The position numbers were made by a program, and so were the translations under genes. A stretch of 64,000 nucleotides of DNA from BJGO01 sp964640655. Its GTDB lineage: Bacteria; Bacteroidota; Bacteroidia; Chitinophagales; UBA10324. Within the stretch, counting starts at the first letter, position 1, and every line of letters starts with the position of its first letter. Below the pieces are notes generated by a model, which was given only the letters and a program-made list of their open reading frames with translations, was not told the DNA's origin and searched no databases. Of the stretch, positions 8,809 to 18,273 are shown one piece after another. Location: the NCBI GenBank assembly GCA_964640655.1, contig CAZXFT010000014.1, forward strand, positions 18,605 to 82,604. The letters run 5' to 3'.

Positions 8809-11800
8809 ATGTTTTACAAAAAGTTATACTTCTTAGCTCTGCTTTTCATTCTATTTGGATTAAATGCAATAGCTCAGCCGTTGGCTGCGAATTTTACATT
8901 TACATTCACTAATAGCACACAATGTGCACCTGCGATTATTGTGTTCAATAATACTACAACTGGTGGTGTCCAACCATACTCATTTGAGTGGACTTTTCAA
9001 GGTGGCAATCCCTCAACTTCAAGTTTACAAAACCCTACAGCTACATTCTTAACTTGTGGCAGCAAAACCGTTTCATTAAAAGTAACTGGTGCTAATGGTC
9101 AAACAAATACTAAAACAGTTACCATTAATGTAGCCTGTAACCCTAATCCACAATTTATCGGTGGTCCTTCATTAAGTGGTTGCCCTCCCTTGACAGTCAA
9201 TTTCACCAATCAATCAACAACAGGTGGTGGTGCAGGACCTATGACATATACATGGGATTTTTGTGACGGTGTAACTACAACAGCAACAAATCCATCGCAT
9301 ACATTTACATTACCGGGAAGCTATTGTGTAAAACTTCAGGCTGTCAATCAGTTTGGATGCTCATCTGATACTACCTACAGCAATTATGTTACTGTAACCA
9401 ATCCACCGATTGCCAATATTGTTGCCACCACCCCGGCGAGCGGTTGCGCAGCTCCATTAGTAGTTTCTTTCTCCGGAACGGGATCAACACCTTCCGGTGC
9501 TGTTACATATCAATGGTCTTTCCCAACTGGAAATCCAAGCAGTTCTGTTTCTGCTACACCTTCCGTTTCATTTCCATCAGGTAGTCATACGGTTAGCCTT
9601 ACTGTTACCGATGGTAATGGCTGTACAAACACATTGACCTTGCCTAACTATGTTAACGTAGCAAACAACTCTGCTTCTTTTCAAACATCTACTAATGCTA
9701 CCTGTATTGGCAATACAGTCAGTTTTACAGCCGGTTCTGCAGTTGCTTACACTTGGAGTGTTACTCCCGGCAGTGGGTTTGTTAACATTACAGGAAATCT
9801 AAATACATCTTCGCTTAACTTAGAATTTTCCACAGCCGGTACATACACCATAGCACTCAGTCTGGAATTTAATGGGGGATGTACTGCTGATGCAGACACA
9901 ACTGTTGTTGTGAATCCCATTCCATCAGCAAATTTTGGAATTCTCGGAAATGTTGCTACTTGTCAACCACCACAAACTATAACCATTTCACCATTACCTC
10001 CTGCTGGAAATACTTACTCATGGTCGTTGCCTGGCTCCAACGTTCAATCTTCAACCAATCAGAATCCCGGGCCATTAACATATAATACTTGTGGGGTATA
10101 TCCAATTACTCTTACTGTAACAAATGCATTTGGTTGTCAAGCAACAAATACTGTTAATAATGCCGTTAATATTAATTGCCCATTAGCCAATTTTGTTGCT
10201 CAGTTAACACCAGCCCAATTAGCCGGACAAATGTGCGTACCGGTAACAATCCCATTCAATGCTACAACCAGTACCGGAAACCCAACTCAATACATCTGGA
10301 ATTGGAATTATGATCAAAACCCGAATGGGTGGCAACCACCAACCAATAACCCGATTACCAATTATACATTTAATCAACCTGGATGTTACACTATTGGATT
10401 AATCACCAATAATGCTCAGAACTGTAAGGATACACTCATCATTCCTAACCTTATTTGTGCAGGTACTCCACCACAAGCAAATTTTGTAGCAAATGACACA
10501 ACTCCTTGTATCAATGAACCGGTGATGTTTACAAACCTTTCAACACCCCTTGTAACTCCACCCAACCCTGTACCACCAGGTGTAACATATCTATGGAAGT
10601 TTGGTGATGGAGCGACGTCATCTGAACTCAGTCCCACACATGCATATTCCGATACAGGTTTTAAAGACATTACATTAATTATTTGCTGGTTCGGATGCTG
10701 TGATACACTGATCAAACCCAAATATATTTACGTAGCTCCACCAAAGGCAGTAATAACTGTTAACCGACCTTGTGATGAACCGTATTGTGTGCAATTCTCG
10801 GGTATGAATAGTATTGGAGCCACTTCGTATGAGTGGACATTTTCAGGCGCTGCAACTCCTGCAACCTCAACCTTAGACTCTGTAAAAGTGTGTTGGCCAC
10901 AAGTTAATGGTGGTCCATTTACGGCTAAACTTAAAGTAATCAATGGACCTTATGGTTGCAAGGACTCAACAACGGTCAGTGTTACATTGGTTAAACCTGT
11001 TGCAGGTTTTCAGTTTAGCTCTACATCAGGTTGTAAGCCTTTTAAACCTACTATCTTATATCAAGGTAGCGGAATGTTTACAGTTCAATACTTTATTTTT
11101 AACGGACCAAGTTGTACAGGGGCACCTGTTGCAACTATTAATGGCAATATGACATATCCTGCCGGTAACCCCAACACATATACTTTTAATAATGTGGGTG
11201 TTTATTCGGTTAGGCAAATTGTAACTAATATCATTGGTTGTAAAGATACTTTGGATAGAGACGCATACATTACCGTTTATGGACTTACTCCAAAGTTCAC
11301 GCAAAGTGATTCATTAGGATGTGCTCCTAAAACTATTCAATTCACCAATCAGACTCAGCCTAATGCTATGAGCACCCCGACAGGGTATTTATGGGTATTC
11401 GGTGATCCGGCTAGTGGAGCGAATAATACTTCTAATCTGATTAACCCTTCACACACTTATAACAATCAAGGAACCTACGATGTATGGTTAATAGCTTATG
11501 ATGATCACGGTTGTTCTGATACATTAAAGAAACTTCAATTAATTCAATTAAATAAACCAACAGCTGATTTTATTTCACCAAACACAACACTTTGTATCGA
11601 CGAAGAAGCTTGTTTCACAAGCTTATCTGTTGGTACCAATCTTTCCTACTACTGGGATTTTGGCGACCCGCCTAGTGGGGCAAATAATAATTCAAACCTT
11701 TTTAATCCATGTCACACATACAATACCACAGGATTATTCACTATTTTTTTAAGAGTTACTGATCAATTTGGTTGCCAAGACTCAATAACAAAACCTGCAT

Positions 11801-14800
11801 ATATTAGCGTAGGTGAACTTCAGGCAAGCATACAGCTAAGTGACTCATTTATTTCGTGCCCACCATTGCTTGTTAATTTTACTAATACTTCTTCAGGTGT
11901 TGACCCTAGTTCTACATTTCTGTGGAACTTCGGTGATGGTGTACAATCAATTTTACAAAATCCTTCGCACTTATATACTGAAGCCGGTCATTTCTCAATA
12001 GAATTTACAATAACCAATCAGTTTGGTTGTAATCAAACCTATATTTGCGACAGCTGCATATTTATAGGCGGACCTACAGCAATTGTAACAGCTGACAACA
12101 ATCAAGGTTGTGCTCCGCTACAGGTTTGTTTCACTGCAACAAATTCCAATTCAATCTCATACGTATGGAACACCGGAGTAATTGTTCAGGCTGATGATGA
12201 AAACTATTGTTATACCTATACTGATGAAGGGATTTATCGTGCAGAAGTTTTCTTAACAGATAGCGCAGGATGCACTTATCCATACTTTATTGATTCAATC
12301 TATGTCACAAATAATACGGCAAAATTCGGTTTAACTCCTAATGATATTTGCGGTGAAGGAATAGTACAATTTAGTGATTCCAGTCAGGCTCTAACTCCAA
12401 TTATTGCATGGCAGTGGGATTTTGGTGATCCGGCTAGTGGTGTTAACAACACGAGCAATATCATGAATCCTACTCACTATTATAGTACACCCGGCACTTA
12501 TTATATTTCTATGACCAGTACAGCTGCTGGAGGATGTGTCGACACATATATAGATAGTGTAATGGTTACTGACGCGCCAATAGCAGACTTTTATTATACT
12601 TTAACATCGCTTTGTGAAGGTGTACCCATTCAATTTTATGATAGTACAACCAGTGTAAGCCCGATCGTATCATTTAACTGGAACTTTGGTGACCCGGGTA
12701 ATCCACCTAACACTTCGAATCTTACAAATCCTCTGCATACTTACCCTGTTGAAGGAACTTATAACGTCAGACTTATTATTACGGCTGCAAATGGCTGTAG
12801 TGATACTATAATACAACCGATTACCATCAATCAAACACCACAGATATTCCTAACACCGAGTCAAAACATCTGTATTGGTGATTCAACAACTTTGCAATTT
12901 GCTGGTGCAGGAACATATTCCTGGTCTCCTGCTGCAAGCCTAAATGATGCGACATTGCCCAATCCAACAGCTACACCGGTAACAAGTACTACATACACTC
13001 TAACCTACACAGATTCAAACGGTTGCAGTACCAGTGGCACAACTGTGGTGAATGTTAATGCACTGCCTGTGGCCAATGCAGGACCTGATCAAACAACATA
13101 CAGCGGTGCTAGTGTTACATTAAATGGTAATGGTGGTGTACAGTACTTTTGGTTGCCCTCGAACGAATTCGTAGATCCAGGTATCCAAAATCCAAATGTC
13201 TCTCCAACAATAACTTCAACTTACACACTTGTCGTAACCAGTGTCAATGGTTGCACAGCAACAGACGAGGTTGTGGTATTTGTAACACCATGCCCAACAG
13301 TTAACGCCGGAAACGACACCAGCATATGTATTGGTACAAGCGCAACGCTAACAGGCATAGCAAGCACTACAACTTACCAGTGGACTTCTATTCCGGCAGG
13401 TATAAATTCTGCTAATATTAGCATCACCGTTACCCCGGTTGCTGTAACAACATATGTTTTCACCGTAACAGATGTTACTAATGGATGTGTCAAAATAGAT
13501 TCAGTAGTCGTAAGTTTATATCAACCTTTTATAGCCAGTGCCGGGAATGATGTGGAGATATGTACAGGTTCATCAACAACCTTACAGGCGAGTGGTTCGA
13601 CTGTTTATAATTGGTCACCTTCTACTAATTTATCCGATCCAGACATAGCAAACCCTGTTGCAACACCAACAGCAACGACCACATACACCGTAACTGTTAG
13701 TGATGGTGTGTGTAATACTTTAACAGATCAGATTATTGTAACTGTAAACCCATTACCAATCGCAACTGCTGGGAATGACACCAGTATTTGCATAAACGAT
13801 AATGCACAATTACAGGCTGGCGGAGGTATAGAATATTCTTGGTCACCTAACACAGATATTACAAACCCTAATTCGGCAACACCGGTTGTAAATCCTACTG
13901 TACAAACAACATATACTGTAACAGTCACAGATGTTAATGGTTGCGAGAATATGGATGACATAGTCATATCTATTTTCCAATTGCCAATTGTCACTGCGGG
14001 TGATGATGTGGCCATTTGTATTAATGATTCTGTTCAGTTATCAGGTAATGGAGGTGTCGTATATAATTGGTCACCACAGAATACCGTAGATAATTTTATC
14101 TCACAAAATCCTATTGCCTCTCCTACAATTACTACAACCTATACATTAACTGCGACCGATGCCAATACCTGCTCCAACACTGATCAGGTAGTTGTAACGG
14201 TTAACCCACTTCCTAATGCTGACGCAGGAAATAATCAAACGATCTGTTCACAAACCGCGGCCTATTTAACAGCTACTGGTGGTGTTCAATATAGTTGGTC
14301 TCCTGTTGGTGTGATAGGTAATCCAACTCAGCAAGGTACAATTGCATACCCACTAACTCCTCAGTACTTCTATGTTTTGGTAACAGATTTTAATGGGTGT
14401 AAAAAAACCGATAGTGTCTATATCAATATCTTGTTTCCGTTTGATGTTGAATTTCCAACAGATACGTGTATCTGTTTAGGTAGCTCTATGGTGTTAACAA
14501 TTAACGACACCTCAAGCATTCAACATTATTACAACTGGACTCCTCCTCTAGGGGTAATTGGCGCAACTGATAGTGCAAGTATAACTGCCTCTCCATATAG
14601 TGATGTTACCTATACAGCCATTGTTAGTGATGGCCAATGTTATGCCGACACAGGCGAAATTAATCTGTGCGTAAATCCCATACCTACAGTCGATGCAGGA
14701 CCTAACCAACAAATGTTGTTAGGTGAAAGCATTCAATTATCTGCTGATGGAACAGGTCAGTTTACATGGTCACCTGACTCATCATTGTCTTGTGTCAACT

Positions 14801-15189
14801 GCCAAGAGCCATCTGCAAGTCCATTGCAAACTATTCAATATACTGTAACTATAGTTGATACAAACGGCTGTACGAATAATGATTCCATGATGGTATATGT
14901 GATATGTTCTGATCAGGTTATTTATATACCAAATGCCTTTACTCCGGATGGTGATGAAGTTAATCCTGAGTTTAAGATATACGGAACAGGTATCAAAGAA
15001 CTTATTTTCTTGCGCATATATAATCGTTGGGGTGAGAAAGTTTTTGAGACTGCCGACTTAAGTAAAGGCTGGGATGGCACACATCGTGGTAAACTGCAGG
15101 AACCTGGAGTTTATGTTTACTACATGGAAGCTATTTGTTCCACAGGACAAACTATTGCAAAGCAAGGTAACATCAGCCTACTTCGATAA
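8809..15189 (+). CDS. Giant PKD/Ig-like repeat surface protein with CHU_C (gliding-motility type) C-terminal domain
   Basis: A 2126-residue secreted protein. I start it at the ATG at 8809, where the signal peptide (MFYKKLYFLALLFILFG...AIAQ) begins. Residues to about 1360 are PKD-like modules, with at least seven W-x-FGD or WDFCDG cores, three followed by near-identical PASGANNTSN-type loops. From about 1360 to 2030 there are nine shorter Ig-like modules, each opening NAGNDTSICIGT-like and containing a YxWSP core. The last 90 residues (IPNAFTPDGDEVN, IYNRWGEKVF, GWDGTHRGK, GVYVYYME) form the CHU_C/TIGR04131 sorting domain used by T9SS adhesins such as SprB. It is probably a cell-surface adhesin or gliding filament paired with the PorP/SprF protein just upstream. 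It is Cys-rich and Thr/Asn-rich. Confidence 0.92.
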   Translation: MFYKKLYFLALLFILFGLNAIAQPLAANFTFTFTNSTQCAPAIIVFNNTTTGGVQPYSFEWTFQGGNPSTSSLQNPTATFLTCGSKTVSLKVTGANGQTNTKTVTINVACNPNPQFIGGPSLSGCPPLTVNFTNQSTTGGGAGPMTYTWDFCDGVTTTATNPSHTFTLPGSYCVKLQAVNQFGCSSDTTYSNYVTVTNPPIANIVATTPASGCAAPLVVSFSGTGSTPSGAVTYQWSFPTGNPSSSVSATPSVSFPSGSHTVSLTVTDGNGCTNTLTLPNYVNVANNSASFQTSTNATCIGNTVSFTAGSAVAYTWSVTPGSGFVNITGNLNTSSLNLEFSTAGTYTIALSLEFNGGCTADADTTVVVNPIPSANFGILGNVATCQPPQTITISPLPPAGNTYSWSLPGSNVQSSTNQNPGPLTYNTCGVYPITLTVTNAFGCQATNTVNNAVNINCPLANFVAQLTPAQLAGQMCVPVTIPFNATTSTGNPTQYIWNWNYDQNPNGWQPPTNNPITNYTFNQPGCYTIGLITNNAQNCKDTLIIPNLICAGTPPQANFVANDTTPCINEPVMFTNLSTPLVTPPNPVPPGVTYLWKFGDGATSSELSPTHAYSDTGFKDITLIICWFGCCDTLIKPKYIYVAPPKAVITVNRPCDEPYCVQFSGMNSIGATSYEWTFSGAATPATSTLDSVKVCWPQVNGGPFTAKLKVINGPYGCKDSTTVSVTLVKPVAGFQFSSTSGCKPFKPTILYQGSGMFTVQYFIFNGPSCTGAPVATINGNMTYPAGNPNTYTFNNVGVYSVRQIVTNIIGCKDTLDRDAYITVYGLTPKFTQSDSLGCAPKTIQFTNQTQPNAMSTPTGYLWVFGDPASGANNTSNLINPSHTYNNQGTYDVWLIAYDDHGCSDTLKKLQLIQLNKPTADFISPNTTLCIDEEACFTSLSVGTNLSYYWDFGDPPSGANNNSNLFNPCHTYNTTGLFTIFLRVTDQFGCQDSITKPAYISVGELQASIQLSDSFISCPPLLVNFTNTSSGVDPSSTFLWNFGDGVQSILQNPSHLYTEAGHFSIEFTITNQFGCNQTYICDSCIFIGGPTAIVTADNNQGCAPLQVCFTATNSNSISYVWNTGVIVQADDENYCYTYTDEGIYRAEVFLTDSAGCTYPYFIDSIYVTNNTAKFGLTPNDICGEGIVQFSDSSQALTPIIAWQWDFGDPASGVNNTSNIMNPTHYYSTPGTYYISMTSTAAGGCVDTYIDSVMVTDAPIADFYYTLTSLCEGVPIQFYDSTTSVSPIVSFNWNFGDPGNPPNTSNLTNPLHTYPVEGTYNVRLIITAANGCSDTIIQPITINQTPQIFLTPSQNICIGDSTTLQFAGAGTYSWSPAASLNDATLPNPTATPVTSTTYTLTYTDSNGCSTSGTTVVNVNALPVANAGPDQTTYSGASVTLNGNGGVQYFWLPSNEFVDPGIQNPNVSPTITSTYTLVVTSVNGCTATDEVVVFVTPCPTVNAGNDTSICIGTSATLTGIASTTTYQWTSIPAGINSANISITVTPVAVTTYVFTVTDVTNGCVKIDSVVVSLYQPFIASAGNDVEICTGSSTTLQASGSTVYNWSPSTNLSDPDIANPVATPTATTTYTVTVSDGVCNTLTDQIIVTVNPLPIATAGNDTSICINDNAQLQAGGGIEYSWSPNTDITNPNSATPVVNPTVQTTYTVTVTDVNGCENMDDIVISIFQLPIVTAGDDVAICINDSVQLSGNGGVVYNWSPQNTVDNFISQNPIASPTITTTYTLTATDANTCSNTDQVVVTVNPLPNADAGNNQTICSQTAAYLTATGGVQYSWSPVGVIGNPTQQGTIAYPLTPQYFYVLVTDFNGCKKTDSVYINILFPFDVEFPTDTCICLGSSMVLTINDTSSIQHYYNWTPPLGVIGATDSASITASPYSDVTYTAIVSDGQCYADTGEINLCVNPIPTVDAGPNQQMLLGESIQLSADGTGQFTWSPDSSLSCVNCQEPSASPLQTIQYTVTIVDTNGCTNNDSMMVYVICSDQVIYIPNAFTPDGDEVNPEFKIYGTGIKELIFLRIYNRWGEKVFETADLSKGWDGTHRGKLQEPGVYVYYMEAICSTGQTIAKQGNISLLR

Positions 15190-15212
15190 TTTTATCTGAG
15201 CTTAAATTTTTC

Positions 15213-15242
15213 TTGTTTTATTCAAATTGGGGATTACATTTG
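15213..15242 (+). promoter_or_regulatory. Bacteroidota-type promoter of tRNA-Val
   Basis: A TTG at 15213-15215 and a perfect -7 box TACATTTG (TAnnTTTG) at 15235-15242, separated by 19 bp, match the Bacteroidota sigma-ABfr promoter consensus. Transcription would begin around 15248, about 10 bp before the mature tRNA. Confidence 0.65.
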
Positions 15243-15257
15243 CAGTCCCCAAAAAAC

Positions 15258-15335
15258 GGGAGCATAGCTCAGCTGGTTTAGAGCATCTGCCTTACAAGCA
15301 GAGGGTCACAGGTTCGACTCCTGTTGCTCCCACCA
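15258..15335 (+). tRNA. tRNA-Val (anticodon TAC)
   Basis: A full cloverleaf is visible. The acceptor stem GGGAGCA pairs with TGCTCCC (15325-15331), the D-arm is GCTC/GAGC, and the anticodon stem TCTGC/GCAGA carries loop CTTACAA with anticodon TAC. The T-arm is ACAGG-TTCGACT-CCTGT. Discriminator A is at 15332 and CCA is encoded at 15333-15335. A promoter precedes it and an intrinsic terminator follows within 6 bp, so it is a single-gene transcription unit. Confidence 0.97.
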
Positions 15336-15340
15336 TCTTC

Positions 15341-15370
15341 AAAAGCCCAACAACTATTGTTGGGCTTTTT
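15341..15370 (+). terminator. Rho-independent terminator after tRNA-Val
   Basis: A perfect 13-bp stem (AAAAGCCCAACAA / TTGTTGGGCTTTT) with a 3-nt loop at 15354-15356, followed by further T residues. The A-run on the left arm lets it act in both directions. Confidence 0.9.
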
Positions 15371-15515
15371 TATTACAATTATTTTTCTGGTTCCTCTCAA
15401 GAAGAAGTAATAGCAGAAGTTATCAGACATAACACTGTAATATTCAACCGCTTCAGTTGTTGCGATTAATAAAAAATTCCTACAATGCTGAGTTCTCAAT
15501 AATTCTATAAATAAA

Positions 15516-15540
15516 AAACGAGGTCTTATGGACCTCGTTT
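15516..15540 (-). terminator. Terminator after tRNA-Ser
   Basis: A 10-bp inverted repeat AAACGAGGTC / GACCTCGTTT with loop TTATG. On the minus strand it is followed by a T-rich tract (complement of ATAAAAAA), placing it just downstream of the leftward tRNA-Ser gene. Confidence 0.8.
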
Positions 15541-15558
15541 AGTTTGCTGAGCGTGACG

Positions 15559-15643
15559 CGGAGAGAGAGGGATTCGAACCCCCGGTACCTTTCGGTACAA
15601 CGGTTTTCAAGACCGCCGCTTTAAACCGCTCAGCCATCTCTCC
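15559..15643 (-). tRNA. tRNA-Ser (anticodon TGA)
   Basis: An 85-nt class II tRNA. On the minus strand the acceptor GGAGAGA pairs with TCTCTCC, the D-arm begins GCTGAGCGG, and the anticodon loop CTTGAAA gives TGA. A long variable arm GTACCGAAAGGTAC is present, as expected for serine, and the T-loop is TTCGAAT. Discriminator G is present and CCA is not encoded. Confidence 0.96.
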
Positions 15644-15685
15644 GCGCGCAAAAGTAATGTTTGAATTGAAACGAAAAATATTTTT

Positions 15686-16498
15686 TTAAAATTCTTTCCC
15701 GAATGCCCAACGAATAAAACGCGGCATTGCTAAACGCCATGTTTCCTGATTATGCCTTCCACGTTTCATTTCATAGTAGGAAACATCGCGATAAGGTCTG
15801 TATCCTTTTTTGACTAACTCAGATATTAAATCAATGGTATCATCAACGGAATCTATAATGCCGTTGTGGTTGCGATCGGCTCGTTCGTCTAGCAATCCTG
15901 TCTGAAACCAGAATCGCAACCCTTTCTTATAATGACCGTCTCGGATCACCTGGTGCATAATTCTGTCATCATCGGTATAACCATCATCATAGGCAACACT
16001 TCTCCACCATAGTGAACCACTGAAAACCCCAACCTGCTTAAAACAAGAACGATGCTGCCAGATAATATCCAAAGCACTTAAACCACCAAGGCTGTATCCG
16101 GCTATGGTATTATGTGTGTGCTTCAAATTAACAGGATAGTGATCTTGAAGAAAAGGCATCAACTCGCGCAGAATAAAGTGAGCGTATTTTTCAGCATAAG
16201 AACCTCGTTTCAGGTAATCCGGATGCTTGCTTACACCATACTCTTTCATACGATCACCTGCACGCACACCAATGATTATAGCCGGCATAATTAATTTGCG
16301 ACTGTATAATTCCTGAAATGTTTCTTTGACACGAACTGCTTTAGAATCTTGTCCGTCGTTCAGTAAAAGAATAGGTAAATCTTCATGGCGGTTGTACTGG
16401 TGGGGAGCAATGACATCAACATCAACACGACGTTTCAGAATAGGTGAATGCTGATCTCTGATTTTATGAATGATGTATGATTGATGACCGGGACTCAT
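15686..16498 (-). CDS. Alpha/beta-hydrolase, putative esterase (EstD/IroE-like)
   Basis: A 270-residue cytoplasmic-looking enzyme of the putative esterase family (PF00756-like). The nucleophile elbow GYSLGG (Ser136) and His249 in KRGRHNQETW are the likely catalytic Ser and His. LPILLLNDGQD near 41-51 is the typical oxyanion/first-strand region. No signal peptide is present. Residues 208-219 (DRNHNGIIDSVD) match an EF-hand calcium loop (D-x-N-x-N-G-x-I-D-x-x-D) almost perfectly, inserted between the core strands, which is unusual for this family. The stop lies 42 bp from the tRNA-Ser gene on the same strand. The substrate is unknown; enterochelin- or S-formylglutathione-type esters are family precedents only. 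Confidence 0.8.
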   Translation of the reverse strand: MSPGHQSYIIHKIRDQHSPILKRRVDVDVIAPHQYNRHEDLPILLLNDGQDSKAVRVKETFQELYSRKLIMPAIIIGVRAGDRMKEYGVSKHPDYLKRGSYAEKYAHFILRELMPFLQDHYPVNLKHTHNTIAGYSLGGLSALDIIWQHRSCFKQVGVFSGSLWWRSVAYDDGYTDDDRIMHQVIRDGHYKKGLRFWFQTGLLDERADRNHNGIIDSVDDTIDLISELVKKGYRPYRDVSYYEMKRGRHNQETWRLAMPRFIRWAFGKEF

Positions 16499-16588
16499 AA
16501 ATTTTCACGGTAAATATGATTTTACTTTCCTGAAAATTAGTACCACTTGCAAACACATATAAAAAAATATGCGTTATACCATGTACAA

Positions 16589-17833
16589 TTAAAAGTAAGA
16601 GGAAAAGCCCAGGTTGAACCCTGCTGTCTTTGATGCCGGGTTTCCTAACAAGTTTGTGAATGACAAATACCGATAGTTTAACCTTATGACTGTTTGAGAA
16701 TTGGGTTTGAACGAAATACAGGGAACGATGCTAAAGAGCTCGTCATAGATTTTAGTTTCAGACTCATCGAATGTACCCATATTCCAGTCAACGTATTCAA
16801 AACGTACAGCAAGATTAATAACAGCCTGATTCCAGCCCAGCATAGGTTTTTGAACGATGGTCTGAATCACATCAATAAATCCTCCTTGCTGTTTATTACC
16901 ATATTGCTGTATATATGTTTCAGGAACCTGAACATATATGCGCGAAAATTCCCCTACAATGCTTGTGTTGGTTTTATTTATTGTGGTGTTGTAATCAATT
17001 GCAAATACATCTAACCGTCTTTTAGTGTCTATGACCAACCCATCCTGCATGGTTCTGTTATAAGTTCCTCCCATATAGGATAAACCCACTTCACCAAAAT
17101 TTCTATGGCGTACTGCTACTTTAGTTGTAATCAACGGCACACCACTTTCTATTCTAGAATATCTTGTATTGCTTTCTTTAGCAGCAGGTAAAAATGTTTT
17201 ACCTGCCTCGTTATCAATGATTGAGTTGTCAAATCCACCTGTAGCATAAAGCTCATAACCTATCATCCATTTATTTTGATAATGTTTTCCATAAATACCA
17301 ATTCCGGAATTGCTAAATGTTGCGGGTAGTAATTGAGTTGCGGATATAGGTCTGTCGGTAAATTCCCATCGTGGTCCGTCGTGATTTTGGTTGAATGCGC
17401 CGATAGGATTTAGTATGATACCGCTTCTTACATTAAAGAGTGGATGCAGCTCGATATCCAATGCAGCAAATTCAATATTTATCTCCAAACCTTCATCTTC
17501 ATCGTCATTATGTTCGTATTCTATCTCGCTTAAAAACTTAACACGTTTAGAAATGCTTGAGGCCATAAATATGCTGAGTCTTCTGAATTGAAACTGATGC
17601 CCTTCACTTACACCATCTGTTCCCAAATGTTGCCAGTTTGATTCCACATATCCACCCAGGGATACTGGAGACTTATAAACATTCATAAAAGGACGGTTGT
17701 ATACGGCATCCATATTGAGTTTTTGTTTGATGCTGTCTTTTACAGGGTTATGTATAAATAAGGAATCCGGATGCTGAGCAAATAATTTATTCAGACTAAA
17801 AAGAAATGTGAATACGATACAGAGGTATTTCAT
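16589..17833 (-). CDS. Outer-membrane porin, phosphate-selective porin (OprO/OprP)-like
   Basis: A 414-residue protein with a clear signal peptide (ends KLFAQ) and an alternating beta-strand pattern ending in a terminal aromatic (GFNLGFSSYF), as in outer-membrane barrels. GGYVESNWQHLG, FQFRRLSIFMASSISKRVKFLSE and GPRWEFTDRP are typical of porin O/P-like proteins of Bacteroidota. Its start overlaps the Rieske gene by 4 bp, and the di-haem cytochrome gene lies upstream, so all three form an operon. The porin may admit the substrate or the ion needed by the periplasmic redox proteins. Specificity cannot be read from the sequence. Confidence 0.72.
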   Translation of the reverse strand: MKYLCIVFTFLFSLNKLFAQHPDSLFIHNPVKDSIKQKLNMDAVYNRPFMNVYKSPVSLGGYVESNWQHLGTDGVSEGHQFQFRRLSIFMASSISKRVKFLSEIEYEHNDDEDEGLEINIEFAALDIELHPLFNVRSGIILNPIGAFNQNHDGPRWEFTDRPISATQLLPATFSNSGIGIYGKHYQNKWMIGYELYATGGFDNSIIDNEAGKTFLPAAKESNTRYSRIESGVPLITTKVAVRHRNFGEVGLSYMGGTYNRTMQDGLVIDTKRRLDVFAIDYNTTINKTNTSIVGEFSRIYVQVPETYIQQYGNKQQGGFIDVIQTIVQKPMLGWNQAVINLAVRFEYVDWNMGTFDESETKIYDELFSIVPCISFKPNSQTVIRLNYRYLSFTNLLGNPASKTAGFNLGFSSYF

Positions 17834-18270
17834 GCGAGCGATATAATGATTTTATCGTTTTCAATATTGAGAGGTAAGAAGCGTAAGTCTTTATCGGCAG
17901 GAGGTGAGAGAACGTGGCCCTGGTTATCGAATTCACTGCCGTGAGCAGGGCAGGTCAGTTTATCTCCGAACACTTGCAGTTCAACTCCCTGATGCGTACA
18001 TCGCATTAACAATGCATTGTAAGAACTATCATTAAGGCGAAACACACATACCGGGTAACGTAGTTTTTCATTGTTCACAACAATTGTTTTCCGGTAATGA
18101 GTCTGATTATTTTTTACATATTCAAATGAATCGAGTGGTAAGATGATTTGTTTGTTCTCAATAATTGCATTTACTGTTTTAGAATGACTACATGATTGCA
18201 TCAATGCAGACAAGCTACTGATACCTAAACAGGTTAATGTACATTGTTTAATAAAATCTTTACGGTGCAA
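17830..18270 (-). CDS. Rieske [2Fe-2S] protein, exported
   Basis: A 146-residue protein. CTHQG (Cys91, His93) and CPAHG (Cys107, His110) are the two halves of the Rieske cluster site, followed by SEFDNQGHVLSPPADKDLR as in QcrA-like proteins. The N-terminus (RKDFIKQ, then a hydrophobic stretch ending LMQSC) resembles a weak Tat or lipoprotein signal. The canonical twin arginine is replaced by Arg-Lys. The frame starts with TTG only 3 bp after the stop of the di-haem cytochrome gene and overlaps the porin gene by 4 bp. It probably passes electrons in the periplasm between a quinol or cytochrome partner and the di-haem protein; the partner is not shown by the sequence. Confidence 0.85.
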   Translation of the reverse strand: MHRKDFIKQCTLTCLGISSLSALMQSCSHSKTVNAIIENKQIILPLDSFEYVKNNQTHYRKTIVVNNEKLRYPVCVFRLNDSSYNALLMRCTHQGVELQVFGDKLTCPAHGSEFDNQGHVLSPPADKDLRFLPLNIENDKIIISLA

Positions 18271-18273
18271 GAA

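Noticed and set aside
15227..15469. An 80-codon open frame running through tRNA-Val and its terminator
   Set aside because: It is an artefact of the tRNA and hairpin; no start context or protein-like composition.
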